Source: Betaproteobacteria bacterium
Lineage (GTDB): Bacteria; Pseudomonadota; Gammaproteobacteria; Burkholderiales; Rhodocyclaceae
Length of the DNA: 37,931 bases
Assembly (NCBI GenBank): GCA_016868295.1
Contig: VGHJ01000022.1
Span: forward strand, 1 to 37,931
Reading direction: 5' to 3'
In this document: piece by piece, positions 28,187 through 36,438 of the stretch
Numbering within the stretch: position 1 is the first letter of the stretch
How the letters are laid out: each line of letters begins with the position of its first letter
Position numbers and translations under genes: made by a program
The notes under the pieces: generated by a model
Database searches by the model: none
The model's input: the letters and a program-made list of their open reading frames with translations, nothing else
What the model was told of the DNA's origin: nothing

Positions 28187-29248
28187 CTACCCAAACACCC
28201 GCGCCAGCGCCTCGTAGTCCGACAACTCGTTGTACACCTGCGCCGAGAGGCGCGCCCAGAGGCGGCCGGCGACGGGGAAGATCGGCACCTCGATGCGGTG
28301 CTCGTCGAGCAGCCGGCGGCGCCAGCGGCGCGCGGCCTCCTCGGTGCCGGCCTCGTCGACGGGCAGCGGCAGCGACACCATCGCCGCGCACATGCTGAGC
28401 GCCGCGCCCGGCGCCACGCGCCAGGCGTCCGCGATCAGCTCCGCCGCCGCCCGCGCCTGGCCGACCAGCTCGGACTGGTAGCAGTCGACGCCCAATGCCT
28501 CGATGAACGCCAGCGCCGCCGTCACCGCCAGCCGCGCGCTCGGGTCGTGCGTGCCGGGCCAGGCGAACTCCTGCTCGTAGCCCTCGCCGTAGAAGTTCGA
28601 CACCACCGTCGGGTGCAGGTCGCGCTGGCCCTCCGGCGTGGCGTAGAGGAAGGCGCAGCCCTTCGGCGCGCACAGCCACTTGTGGCAGTTGCCGACGTAC
28701 CACGTCATGCCCTGCGCCGCCAGCGCATCCAGCTCCAGCGGCAGCATGCCCGGCGCGTGCGCGCCGTCCACCAGCACCGGCACGCCGCGCGCGCGGCACA
28801 GGCGCACGATCTCCTCGAGCGGCGACACCGCCGCCAGCGGCGCGAAGACGTGGTCGACGATCGCCAGCCGCGCGCCGCCGGCAAGCGCCGCGTCGAAGGC
28901 CGCCGCCACCGCCTCCGGCCCCGGCAGCGGCCAGGGCACGCGCGCCGTGGCGTTCTCGACAAAAGTCAGTCGCTGCGGCACGGCGCCGACGAAGCCCGCC
29001 AGCCGCTCGCGCGCCGCCATCAGCGCCCCCGGCAGCTCATCCACCATGAAGCGCACCGGCTCGCGCTCCATCGCCTCGCGCCAGCGCGTCTGCGCCGCCA
29101 GCACATGCCGCGGCGCGGCGCCGAAGGAACCGTGGTTGAGGAAATGAATGTCCGGGTCGAGCGACCACAGGCTGCGCAGGGGGTGGCCGAAGGGGGTGTT
29201 GGGTGGGGGCAGGAGATCGGCGGGCACGGAATGTTTTTCCGGCGTCAT
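28187..29248 (-). pseudogene. Class V aminotransferase (isopenicillin-N-epimerase-like) with internal deletion
   Basis: An open frame of 353 residues matching PLP-dependent class V enzymes of the CefD-like group. The N-terminal HFLNHGSFGAAPRHV, the PLP aspartate region LVDGAHAPGM and the Schiff-base lysine in GNCHKWLCAPKG are present. However, after FVENATA the chain jumps directly to RVPWPLPGPEAV; relatives carry about 45 further residues here, including the strand/loop with the histidine that stacks on the PLP ring. The frame is kept but the enzyme is likely inactive or altered. The junction is about 15 bases from a copy of the 24 bp motif. A fragment holding part of the missing segment lies at 32287-32338. 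Treating it as a functional short homologue is the alternative. Confidence 0.65.
28961..28984 (+). repeat. 24 bp bipartite motif, copy in the aminotransferase gene
   Basis: AAAAGTCAGTC, GCTGCGGC, ACGGC, equal to the consensus. It lies about 15 bases from the internal deletion junction and encodes AVPQRLTF at the place where relatives have a similar-length strand. Confidence 0.75.
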
Positions 29249-29571
29249 TGCGCTGCACCGCTCAATCCGGCGATGGCCCTGGCACGCTCGCGCACGGCTT
29301 CGATCCGGCTGCCGTAAAGCCCGTCATAGACCACCAGGCCCGGCAGAATGTTTTCGAAATCGGGATGCGAGACGACCTCACGGAATCGCAGGGCCAGATA
29401 GTCACCCAGCGCTCCGCCTGTCTCGGCGATTTCAGCGACGACAGCGGGGCGGCCGTCGAGCACGTGCAAGCCTGTGGCGCTGCCGCCGACGAACACCAGT
29501 TCCTCGCACAGCGCTCCCAGCGCCCGAGCGACCAGCTCGACGCGTTGGAGATTCGGATCGTCGGGATTCAA
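29245..29571 (-). pseudogene. Internally deleted nucleotidyltransferase (AbiEii-like toxin remnant)
   Basis: A 108-codon frame starting with TTG. The first 35 residues (QRVELVARALGALCEELVFV then GGSATGL) match the N-terminus of nucleotidyltransferases of the AbiEii type; the sequence then passes directly into the C-terminal block LDGRPAVVAEIAETGGAL and the closing helix of the same family. Relatives carry about 110-120 residues between these blocks, including the catalytic aspartates, so this copy appears to have lost its active site by an in-frame deletion. The start overlaps the stop of the upstream HTH gene, and its own stop overlaps the aminotransferase start (ATGA at 29245-29248). It would be toxin-dead. 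Confidence 0.6.
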
Positions 29572-30101
29572 AGCCGCTCCTCGAAAAACTGTGCGGCCAG
29601 GGCGCGCTCCCGCGCGTTGCCCATGCGCAGCGCATCGAACAACGCCAGGTTTTCGTACAAGGCGGCATTGCGCAAGGCCGCGGCCGGCGCGCTCGGATAA
29701 AGCGGAATCAGCGCGATGCCGCGTGCGCTGCCCTCGGCATGCGGCCAAACCGGCGGCGGATCGGCCGAGGGCGCGATCTGGCGATTGAGCGGCGCGGCGG
29801 CATAGGCGGTCGGCACGCCTCCCACCATCGAACCCCGCGCAGCCGGAAAGGCATAGCGCGCGCCGTGCAGCAGAAATTCCTTGAAAGCCGGCGTGACGAT
29901 GCGCGACTGCCTATCCACGAAAGCCAGCAACCGTGCCTGCTCCACCCGCTTGAGTCCACCATGCACCTCCGACATCGACAGGCCGGTCAGGGCCGCCAGA
30001 TCGGGATAAGTCAGGCTCTCCCCACGCACGGCCGCCAGCGCCAGGAGCAGATAGAAGTCCTGGGGCTTGAGCACGGGCTGACGATTGATCGGGCGTCGCA
30101 T
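29568..30101 (-). CDS. Winged-HTH protein, probable antitoxin/regulator of the deleted nucleotidyltransferase
   Basis: A 177-residue protein with an N-terminal winged helix-turn-helix (SLTYPDLAALTGLSMSEVHG, then GLKRVEQARLLAFVDRQSRI) and a C-terminal half of unknown fold (PLYPSAPAAALRNAALYENL, ALFDALRMGNARERALAAQF). It directly precedes and overlaps the AbiEii-like remnant, the arrangement of a regulator/antitoxin and nucleotidyltransferase toxin pair. The region upstream has two palindromes with TTCGC/GCGAA arms that could be its operators. It seems intact although its partner is not, so it may now act only as a regulator. Confidence 0.6.
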   Translation of the reverse strand: MRRPINRQPVLKPQDFYLLLALAAVRGESLTYPDLAALTGLSMSEVHGGLKRVEQARLLAFVDRQSRIVTPAFKEFLLHGARYAFPAARGSMVGGVPTAYAAAPLNRQIAPSADPPPVWPHAEGSARGIALIPLYPSAPAAALRNAALYENLALFDALRMGNARERALAAQFFEERL

Positions 30102-30117
30102 GGTAAATAGTTTCGTG

Positions 30118-30200
30118 TTTCGCGAAAAGCGAAAATATCAATAAGTCAGTATGTTGTCAATTTATCATGGCCTGCATTCGCCATTTGCAAATAGCGAATG
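30118..30200. promoter_or_regulatory. Two palindromes in the divergent gap between the HTH gene and fic
   Basis: Site one at about 30118-30135 has arms TTTCGC and GCGAAA around GAAAA. Site two at 30175-30200 is a 26 bp palindrome with outer arms CATTCGC and GCGAATG and core ATTTGCAAAT; 24 of 26 positions are symmetric. Both share TTCGC/GCGAA half-sites. The whole gap 30102-30377 is AT-rich against its surroundings and holds no gene. They are candidate operators for the winged-HTH protein. Confidence 0.5.
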
Positions 30201-30377
30201 GATTAAACCGGCAACTTTCTCGCAACAGAGCTTGCCAGTCCGTGAAATTCGCCTAGAATGCTACCCAAGTACGGACATTTATTGTCACTGAATTTCGTAG
30301 TAAATAACTAATCGAATTGTTATTAAACGATAATATTACGAATTCTCGAGGACATTTCCAGGGACATTATTGAGCCA

Positions 30378-31565
30378 ATGAAACCCCTGTCCCACTGCCT
30401 GCTCAGGGTCGAAACCGACCGGTTCGGCCCCTTCACCTTCCAGGCCGGCGTCGATCTCGAGGATCTCGTCGTGCCCCTGCAGCGGGTGGAAGACGCGCAC
30501 GAACTCTTCATCAAGACGCCCCTCAACCAGGTGGCCAGCCAACTCGAAAAAGAGGTCGTGGTCAGCAGCGTGTTCGGCACCAACACCATCGAAGGCGGCA
30601 CCCTGAGCGAAGCGGAAACCGCGCGGGTGCTCCAGCTCGACCCGGCCGAGGTCAAGGAAACCGAGCAGCGCCGCGCCGTGAACATCAAGGCGGCCTACGA
30701 TTTCGCGCAGCGTGCCGCCAAGACTGCCGGCTGGCGCCTGGACCTCGACTTCATCCGCACGGTCCACGCCCTTATCACGCGCGACCTGCCCGATCCGGAC
30801 ATGGTCCCCGGCGAGTTCCGCGACAACCCCAAGGGGAAGATCACCACCGTCGGCGACGAGGCCCACGGCGGCCGCACCAAGCCGCCCCAGTACGGCGGCG
30901 ACGTGAAGCTGCTCATGGGCAAGCTGATCGAATGGCACGACTGTCTGGTCGCAAACGAGGTGCCCGCGCTGATCCGCGCCCCGCTGATCCATTTCTACTT
31001 CGAAACCATCCATCCCTTCTGGGACGGCAACGGCCGCGTCGGCCGCGTGATCGAGGCCACGCTGCTGCAGGCGGCGGGCTACCGCTACGCGCCGTTCGCG
31101 ATGGCACGCCACTACCTCGACAACATCGACGAATACTTCACGCTGTTCAACACCTGCCGGAAAAACGCCGAGAAGCATGGGGCCGCGCCCAATCAGCCCT
31201 TCGTCCGCTTTCACCTGGAAGGAATGCGCGTCGTCATCCACCGGCTGCACGAGCGCGGCAACCGCATCGTCGGGGTGCTGCTCTACGAGAGCCAGATCCG
31301 GCGGGCGCTCGACCGCAAGGAAATCAACGCGCGCCAGTACACCATCCTCTCGCAGCTGCTCGACAAAGGCCCCACCGATCTCGAAGAGATGCGGCACAGC
31401 CCCTGGTATCAGAGCCTGTACCTCAAGCTCAACGACAAGACCCGGCTGCGCGACATGAACGCGCTGCGTGAAATGGAGCTGCTGTTCCTGGATGAAGCCA
31501 GCCGCCTCTGGCCGGGGACGATGCGAGCGGCGAACATCAAGCCCGTCGGAAGGAAGGGTTCCTGA
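30378..31565 (+). CDS. Fic family protein (class II, self-inhibited)
   Basis: A 395-residue Fic-domain protein, expected to transfer AMP or another nucleotide group to a target hydroxyl. The active loop HPFWDGNGRVGR starts with the catalytic histidine at residue 212. The inhibitory helix motif TNTIEG is at residues 68-73, the class II position N-terminal to the Fic core, so activity should be blocked by glutamate 72 until relieved. The C-terminal part is a winged-HTH-like region (ARQYTILSQLLDKGPTDLEE) as in SoFic-type proteins. It stands between TA modules, without a separate antitoxin gene because inhibition is built in. A homologous Fic 3' end recurs at 32340-32378. Confidence 0.92.
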   Translation: MKPLSHCLLRVETDRFGPFTFQAGVDLEDLVVPLQRVEDAHELFIKTPLNQVASQLEKEVVVSSVFGTNTIEGGTLSEAETARVLQLDPAEVKETEQRRAVNIKAAYDFAQRAAKTAGWRLDLDFIRTVHALITRDLPDPDMVPGEFRDNPKGKITTVGDEAHGGRTKPPQYGGDVKLLMGKLIEWHDCLVANEVPALIRAPLIHFYFETIHPFWDGNGRVGRVIEATLLQAAGYRYAPFAMARHYLDNIDEYFTLFNTCRKNAEKHGAAPNQPFVRFHLEGMRVVIHRLHERGNRIVGVLLYESQIRRALDRKEINARQYTILSQLLDKGPTDLEEMRHSPWYQSLYLKLNDKTRLRDMNALREMELLFLDEASRLWPGTMRAANIKPVGRKGS

Positions 31566-31582
31566 CGGGATCGAAAATTATC

Positions 31583-31611
31583 TTGTCAACTTGACCAGTA
31601 GACGATACAGT
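31583..31611 (+). promoter_or_regulatory. Promoter and operator of the Phd/PIN module
   Basis: TTGTCA at 31583-31588, a 17-base spacer and TACAGT at 31606-31611 form a plausible sigma-70 promoter. A perfect short palindrome GTCAA-C-TTGAC (31585-31595) overlaps the -35 box, where the Phd-type antitoxin could repress. Confidence 0.5.
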
Positions 31612-31640
31612 TCCTTGTCTTTCAATATCCGGCAGAACCC

Positions 31641-31880
31641 ATGAAATCCATCCAGGTCGGCGAACTCAAGGCGCGCTTTTCCGAGGTGCTCAGCGAAGTC
31701 AAGGCGGGAAAAACCGTCGTGATCAGCTACGGCCGCAAGCACGAGAAGGTGGCCGCACTGGTGCCCTATCCGCCCGCCGGCCAACCGGCGGCGCGCAAGC
31801 TGGGCGTGCTGGCCGGGCGCGCGAAGGCGCGCTTCGCGAAGGACTTTTCCATCAGCGACGAAGAACTGCTGCAGGCGTGA
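31641..31880 (+). CDS. Phd/YefM-type antitoxin
   Basis: A 79-residue antitoxin of the Phd/YefM fold: SIQVGELKARFSEVLSEVKA is the N-terminal DNA-binding and dimer part, followed by GKTVVISYGRKHEKVAALVP. The C-terminal tail (AKDFSISDEELLQA) would block the PIN toxin. The TGA overlaps the GTG start of the toxin (31877-31880), giving coupled translation. Confidence 0.9.
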   Translation: MKSIQVGELKARFSEVLSEVKAGKTVVISYGRKHEKVAALVPYPPAGQPAARKLGVLAGRAKARFAKDFSISDEELLQA

Positions 31881-32278
31881 GTTTCCTGCTCGACACCCAC
31901 GCCCTCGTCTGGTCCGTTCTGGAACCCAGGCAGCTCGGCGAGAAAGCCCGTGCTGCGATGACCGATCCTTCCAGCGAGGTGTTCGTCAGCGCCGTAAGCT
32001 TCTGGGAAATTTCCCTGAAGACCGCGCTCGGCAAGCTGAAGCTGGAGAATTGCAGCCCCGAGACGCTGCTCGAAGCGGCGCAGGCGCAGTCATTCCAGCT
32101 TCTGCCGCTGACTCCAGAGGATGCCAGCGCCTTTCATCGGCTGCCCCGAACCGCGCACAAGGATCCTTTCGACCGCATGCTGATCTGGCAAGCCATCCGC
32201 GGGCGGCATACCCTGATCACCCGCGACGCCGACATCAAGCGCGCATACCGGTCGCACAAGCTCGCCACGCTCTGGTAA
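31877..32278 (+). CDS. PIN-domain toxin (VapC-like)
   Basis: A 133-residue PIN-domain ribonuclease with the acidic set D6 (LLDTHALVW), E44 (FWEIS), D99 (DPFDRML) and D117 (LITRDADI) visible. GTG at 31877 is used because it overlaps the antitoxin stop and no other start is available. VapC toxins of this type cut tRNA or rRNA; the target is not evident. A fragment of an aminotransferase gene begins 8 bases after its stop. Confidence 0.92.
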   Translation: MSFLLDTHALVWSVLEPRQLGEKARAAMTDPSSEVFVSAVSFWEISLKTALGKLKLENCSPETLLEAAQAQSFQLLPLTPEDASAFHRLPRTAHKDPFDRMLIWQAIRGRHTLITRDADIKRAYRSHKLATLW

Positions 32279-32286
32279 CACCCATC

Positions 32287-32338
32287 GCCCCGGCAGCGGC
32301 CAGGGCACGCGCGCCTCGATAAGCTCCAGCCCGTGGCG
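32287..32338 (-). pseudogene. Fragment of an aminotransferase gene carrying part of the segment missing at 28.9 kb
   Basis: On the minus strand this reads GRHGLELIEARVPWPLPG. The last third is encoded by 29 bases (32287-32315) identical to 28918-28946 inside the deleted aminotransferase gene. The preceding residues correspond to the segment that the gene at 28187-29248 has lost. It is therefore a scrap of an undeleted relative. Confidence 0.55.
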
Positions 32339-32339
32339 A

Positions 32340-32378
32340 CCGGCGAACATCAAGCCCGTCGGCAAACGCGGCGATTGA
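32340..32378 (+). pseudogene. 3' end fragment of a fic gene
   Basis: This encodes RPANIKPVGKRGD followed by TGA. Bases 32342-32362 are identical to 31529-31549 near the end of the intact fic gene, whose ending is ANIKPVGRKGS. The remaining codons differ, so it comes from another fic allele or paralogue rather than a recent copy of the neighbour. Confidence 0.6.
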
Positions 32379-32388
32379 GCGGATTGGG

Positions 32389-32412
32389 AAAAGTCAGTCT
32401 GCGCAACACGGC
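32389..32412 (+). repeat. 24 bp bipartite motif, copy upstream of higBA
   Basis: AAAAGTCAGTC, eight bases, ACGGC, perfect in both blocks, in non-coding DNA just after the fic fragment and before the higBA operator. Confidence 0.75.
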
Positions 32413-32428
32413 GGCACAGCCCTTGCCA

Positions 32429-32447
32429 TAGTCCCGGAATGGGACTA
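32429..32447. promoter_or_regulatory. Operator of the second HigBA module
   Basis: Perfect inverted repeat TAGTCCC-GGAAT-GGGACTA, 11 bases before the toxin ATG. This is the expected binding site for the HigA antitoxin encoded in the same operon. A 24 bp motif copy ends 16 bases upstream. Confidence 0.65.
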
Positions 32448-32458
32448 AGCTTCATCCC

Positions 32459-32752
32459 ATGCGTGTCATCGCCCTGCGCACGATCAAGCAGTTCATCGGC
32501 AAGCACGACGATGCGCGCGAACCGGCGCTGGCGTGGTACCGGCAGGTGCTCAGGTCGGACTGGGCGTCGCCGGCCGACGTGAAGCGCGAGATCGGCAGCG
32601 CCAGCATCCTGAAGGACGGCCGCGCGGTGTTCAACATCGGCGGCAACAAGTACCGGATCGTGGTCTGGATCAACTACCCCTACCGGGTCGTTTACGTGCG
32701 GTTCATCGGCACGCACCGCCAGTACGACGCGATCGACGCGCAAACGATATAG
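32459..32752 (+). CDS. higB: HigB-family toxin (mRNA interferase)
   Basis: A 97-residue toxin of the HigB2-type RelE superfamily: RVIALRTIKQFIGKHDDARE, WYRQVLRSDWASPADVKREI and the strand block FNIGGNKYRIVVWINYPYRV ending VRFIGTHRQYDAID. These are strong family matches. HigB toxins cut mRNA on the ribosome. The antitoxin gene follows after 17 bases; a palindromic operator precedes it. Confidence 0.93.
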   Translation: MRVIALRTIKQFIGKHDDAREPALAWYRQVLRSDWASPADVKREIGSASILKDGRAVFNIGGNKYRIVVWINYPYRVVYVRFIGTHRQYDAIDAQTI

Positions 32753-32769
32753 GCAAGCGAGGCATTCAC

Positions 32770-33129
32770 ATGGACATCAAACCCATCCGCAACAAACGCG
32801 ACTACGAGGCGGCGCTCGTGGAAATCGAGCGCCTGATGACGGCGAAGCGCAACACGCCCGAAGGCGACCGGCTGGACGTCCTGGTCACCCTCGTCGAAGC
32901 CTACGAGGCCAGGCACTTCCCGCTCGACCTGCCCGATCCGGTGGAGGCCATCAAGTTCGTGATGGAGCAGCGCAATCTCGCCGTCAAGGACCTGGTGCCC
33001 TACATCGGCCGGCCCAATCGCGTCTATGAAATCCTCAACCACAAGCGCCCGCTGACCATGGCCATGGCCTGGAAGCTGCACAAGGGGCTGGGCATTCCGG
33101 CGGAATCCCTGATCAAGCAGGCCGCGTAG
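32770..33129 (+). CDS. higA: HigA-family antitoxin (Xre HTH)
   Basis: A 119-residue antitoxin. The N-terminal half (PIRNKRDYEAALVEIERLM, RLDVLVTLVEAYEARHFPLD) is the HigA toxin-binding part; the C-terminal half is an Xre-type helix-turn-helix (VKDLVPYIGRPNRVYEILNH, then KRPLTMAMAWKLHKGLGIPA). It should repress its own operon at 32429-32447. The start ATG 32770 is just after GAGGC; the frame upstream is an overlap with higB in another phase. Confidence 0.93.
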   Translation: MDIKPIRNKRDYEAALVEIERLMTAKRNTPEGDRLDVLVTLVEAYEARHFPLDLPDPVEAIKFVMEQRNLAVKDLVPYIGRPNRVYEILNHKRPLTMAMAWKLHKGLGIPAESLIKQAA

Positions 33130-33213
33130 GACGGGCCGCCGGATTCTCCTCAGCCGTTCGTGGTGAGTAGCCCGCGCTCGCGGGCGTATCGAACCACGGA
33201 CGGCATCACCCAC

Positions 33214-33237
33214 AAAAGTCAGTCGCTGCAATACGGC
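33214..33237 (+). repeat. 24 bp bipartite motif, copy between higA and the helicase gene
   Basis: AAAAGTCAGTC, eight bases, ACGGC, perfect in both blocks, in the 148-base gap after higA. Nothing else is recognisable in that gap. Confidence 0.75.
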
Positions 33238-33277
33238 ACCGAAGCTGCGTGACTGAATGGCATATGACGGTTGGGGA

Positions 33278-36200
33278 TCACACGCCACGCAGAACACTGA
33301 ACTCGCGGAACAATCGCGCCGGAAGCGGCACCTCCAATCGCCAGATCAAACTCATCGGGCGATCTCCCTCTGCCTTTTCCAAAGAAACCCGACCACAAGC
33401 GCGATAGGCATCGCCTTTACGTGCGCGCACGAACAACTGGAATTGCCATCCGTTTCCCGGACTTTCCAGATAGCGGCGACCGCTCATCGTGTCAGGGCCT
33501 GCGCTGTTCTGTGTCTGCCAGTGGAAGCGCTCGGCGCTGATGGCGTAGTCGTGATAAGCAATCCGGTCATGATATCCCTCGCTCTTGTCGAGCGTGACGA
33601 AGAGTAGTTCAGTCTTGCGTTCGGCCAATGGCAGAACACCGGACTGGAACGGCGAGCGCCTAAATGCAGTCAGCCAGCCGACAGCGGTCAATACCTCCCT
33701 TACGCCATACGCAGCATGCATGCATAGTGGCGTGTCTTCGAGTCCAGGAACGCGCATGAAGGGCAAGCTGGTTCTGACCTGAAGGATGCCGGCTAACTCG
33801 GCCAGTTCCTCGCAAATCACCGGATGCGCCTCCAAGCGTGCAAGGAACGCATTATGGTCCGCCACCTGATCGTTCCGGCCGTCGATCTGGTAAGCCAGAA
33901 TTTGCGAAGTAAGCGCAGTCTCAGGTGTGATCTGACCACTGCGGGCACCGGACGCCCCAATGCTCTGCAGCAAGTCGAGCCTATTCGGGTCGTCCACGTG
34001 AAGGAGGTCTTCGAATCGCCGACTGAAGTAGTCCTCCTCCGGCCCGGGTTCCGCCACGATCAAGCCGATATCACGCTTCAGAGCGGTCCAACCGCTGCGT
34101 CCGCTGGATCGGTATACGTCTTCCAACTCCAAGGCCTGGTCGTGCAGGAACTCTGCCAGCCTGATCGAGGTTCTTCCTCTCAGCGCTGCATACGATTGCA
34201 GCTCGGTTCGCAGACGCCGCCAGTTCTGCATCGTCAGGTTGCGCAACCCTTTAAGCACCTGTTCGCGTGTTTGCCTCTGCAAGTGAATGTGGCAGCCTGG
34301 CGGCAGACTGCCGAAACCCTGTTCGACGCCTTCGGTTAGGGCCCGGCGAGACAAACCTGTCAGCCCCGACAACAGCCGATCGAAGCGGAAATCAGCGCGC
34401 TGCTGGCCAACAAAATCAAGGATCAGGCAGCTTTCTTTTCCAGGGGAGAGACGCAAACCACGCCCGATCTGCTGCTGAAACAACACCGGGCTTTGCGTGG
34501 GCCGGAGCAGTAGCAAGGTATCAATCAACGGCAGGTCAACCCCCTCGTTGTAGAGATCCACTGTCACCAGCGCGTTCAGCTCTCCATTCAGCAGCCGTTG
34601 TGGCGCGCGGCGGCGCTCCTCATCTGCCGTTGTGCCGACCACGCATGCGGCGGGTATGCCTGCACGATTGAGCCAATCCGTCATGAATTGGGCGTGGGCC
34701 ACCGATACGCAGAACACCAAAGCCTTCGAGCGAAGTGGGTCAGCCGCAAGACGTCGCCATTCGTTGACGACAAGTTTCGCGCGCACATCGTTACCCGTGA
34801 CGAGATTGTCGATCGCCTCCCGTTCGCCAGGGCGATCCCATGGCACATCAGAAAAGTCGGTGGCATCGTCACACGCGTAGTACTCAAACGGGGCAAGCAG
34901 CTGAAGATCGAGTGCGTGCCAAAGGCGAAGCTCAACAGCTGGGCTGCCATCGGGCCGCGGATCGAAGTACGTTGTGATTGCTTGTCCGTCGCTGCGCTCC
35001 GGGGTTGCCGTCAGCCCAAGGAGAAGGCGCGGGCGTACTGTAGTCACGAACGCGTGAAAACGATCGGCCGCGAGACGGTGACATTCGTCGACGACAATTG
35101 TGTGCCAGTAGTCGGCCCCAAACGTGGCCAACAGTTCCCGGCTTGTAAGGCTGTCGATCGTGGTGAAGAGATGGTCAGCACGTTCCGGTTGAGTCCCGCC
35201 TGCAAGCAGTTCGCCAAAATCGGGATCGCGCAGCACTTCACGGTAAGTGCGCAGCGCTTGACGCAATATTTCCTCGCGGTGCGCTACGAACAGGAGACGT
35301 GGCCGGCCACCTTCAACACAGCAGGCATTTCGGTAATCGAAGGCCGCTACAACGGTCTTGCCTGTACCTGTCGCCGCTACGACGAGATTGCGGCATCGCC
35401 CGTGCGCTCGCTCTGCCGCGAGTTGTTCCAGCATATCCTGCTGATAAGTCTTGGGTTGCAGATCAAAGAAGCTGGGGATAACTGTGGGCGAGTCGCCGGC
35501 CTCACGGCCAAGCGCGACAGCGAGCGCCCGGCGATGGTCGGCATTGCCCGGATCGTATCGCTGGAACTCGTTGTCCTCCCACAGTGTTTCGAAGTGAGCG
35601 ATGGCCCGCGCAAATAAAGCCTCCTGAGAGCGCTGCGTTAGCTTCACGGTCCACTCCAGTCCACCCGTCAGCGCTGCACCGGACAGGTTTGCGCTGCCGA
35701 CATAGGCCGAACCAAAACCCGTGTTGCGCTGAAAAATCCACGCCTTGGCATGCAAGCGAGTACGCCGCCCGTCGAGCGAGACACGCACTTCGCAACCCGG
35801 CAAACGCGCAAGCTCATCGAGAGCGCGCGCTTCCGTGGCGCCCGTGTAGGTTGTGGTCAGAATGCGGATTCGGGTTGGCACCTTGCCGTCCGCCGCTAGC
35901 GCCGTGATCTGCTTTAGCACGTCCTGCAGCTTGCGCACACCGGAAACGGTAATGAAGCTCACCAGAATGTCTATCTGATCGGCAGATGCCAGTTCTCTCC
36001 GGATTTCTTGCAGCAAGGAGGGAGAACCCTTGCCTGCCGTAAAAAGCCACGGCGCAGCCAAGCTAACTTCCGGCGGTGTTTGAAACTGTTGGTTACGTTG
36101 AATGGCCTTCAGCAACCGCGCTGGCTGGGATATGAGGTCAACAACTGCGGCCGTGCCCACCTTGCTTCCCTCTGACGCAAGCTTCTGTCGCAAGGTCGCC

Positions 36201-36415
36201 AATAGACCATTCACAAGCTCCAGTTGCTGACGTAGTTTTTCGTCCGCAACGCCGGATATGTCCTCAAGAATGCCGGCCAGCTGACGAGCCAATGAATCGA
36301 CCAGGAATTCGGAGGCATCATCTCCGATCACCTGAATTTCAGCGTGTTCCTGGATCAGCTTGGCCGCTATTCCCTCGGTCAAAAGCAGATCGTACAGTCC
36401 ATCAGGTAAGGTCAT
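33278..36415 (-). CDS. PLD nuclease-SF2 helicase-DUF3427 protein, defence-associated
   Basis: A 1045-residue, three-part protein. Residues about 120-270 form a phospholipase D-type nuclease half-site with H222-A-K224 and GSANLSG (240-246). Residues about 320-660 are a superfamily 2 helicase: Walker A ATGTGKT (348-354), DECH box (443-446), TATPER (469-474) and motif VI QIGRGLRL (649-656). The remaining 390 residues fit the DUF3427 region. Single HKD motif implies dimerisation for cleavage. Such architecture resembles restriction-like enzymes that translocate on DNA. Base composition is visibly less GC-rich than the core genes, suggesting transfer. It lies 23 bases after the PIN-like gene on the same strand, so it is probably cotranscribed with that TA pair. 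The actual target is unknown. Confidence 0.85.
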   Translation of the reverse strand: MTLPDGLYDLLLTEGIAAKLIQEHAEIQVIGDDASEFLVDSLARQLAGILEDISGVADEKLRQQLELVNGLLATLRQKLASEGSKVGTAAVVDLISQPARLLKAIQRNQQFQTPPEVSLAAPWLFTAGKGSPSLLQEIRRELASADQIDILVSFITVSGVRKLQDVLKQITALAADGKVPTRIRILTTTYTGATEARALDELARLPGCEVRVSLDGRRTRLHAKAWIFQRNTGFGSAYVGSANLSGAALTGGLEWTVKLTQRSQEALFARAIAHFETLWEDNEFQRYDPGNADHRRALAVALGREAGDSPTVIPSFFDLQPKTYQQDMLEQLAAERAHGRCRNLVVAATGTGKTVVAAFDYRNACCVEGGRPRLLFVAHREEILRQALRTYREVLRDPDFGELLAGGTQPERADHLFTTIDSLTSRELLATFGADYWHTIVVDECHRLAADRFHAFVTTVRPRLLLGLTATPERSDGQAITTYFDPRPDGSPAVELRLWHALDLQLLAPFEYYACDDATDFSDVPWDRPGEREAIDNLVTGNDVRAKLVVNEWRRLAADPLRSKALVFCVSVAHAQFMTDWLNRAGIPAACVVGTTADEERRRAPQRLLNGELNALVTVDLYNEGVDLPLIDTLLLLRPTQSPVLFQQQIGRGLRLSPGKESCLILDFVGQQRADFRFDRLLSGLTGLSRRALTEGVEQGFGSLPPGCHIHLQRQTREQVLKGLRNLTMQNWRRLRTELQSYAALRGRTSIRLAEFLHDQALELEDVYRSSGRSGWTALKRDIGLIVAEPGPEEDYFSRRFEDLLHVDDPNRLDLLQSIGASGARSGQITPETALTSQILAYQIDGRNDQVADHNAFLARLEAHPVICEELAELAGILQVRTSLPFMRVPGLEDTPLCMHAAYGVREVLTAVGWLTAFRRSPFQSGVLPLAERKTELLFVTLDKSEGYHDRIAYHDYAISAERFHWQTQNSAGPDTMSGRRYLESPGNGWQFQLFVRARKGDAYRACGRVSLEKAEGDRPMSLIWRLEVPLPARLFREFSVLRGV

Positions 36416-36438
36416 TTTTCCATGTGATGTTTACCGCA

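Noticed and set aside
34851-34875. AAAAGTCGG resembling the motif inside the helicase gene
   Set aside because: Only the first few bases agree and the second block is absent.
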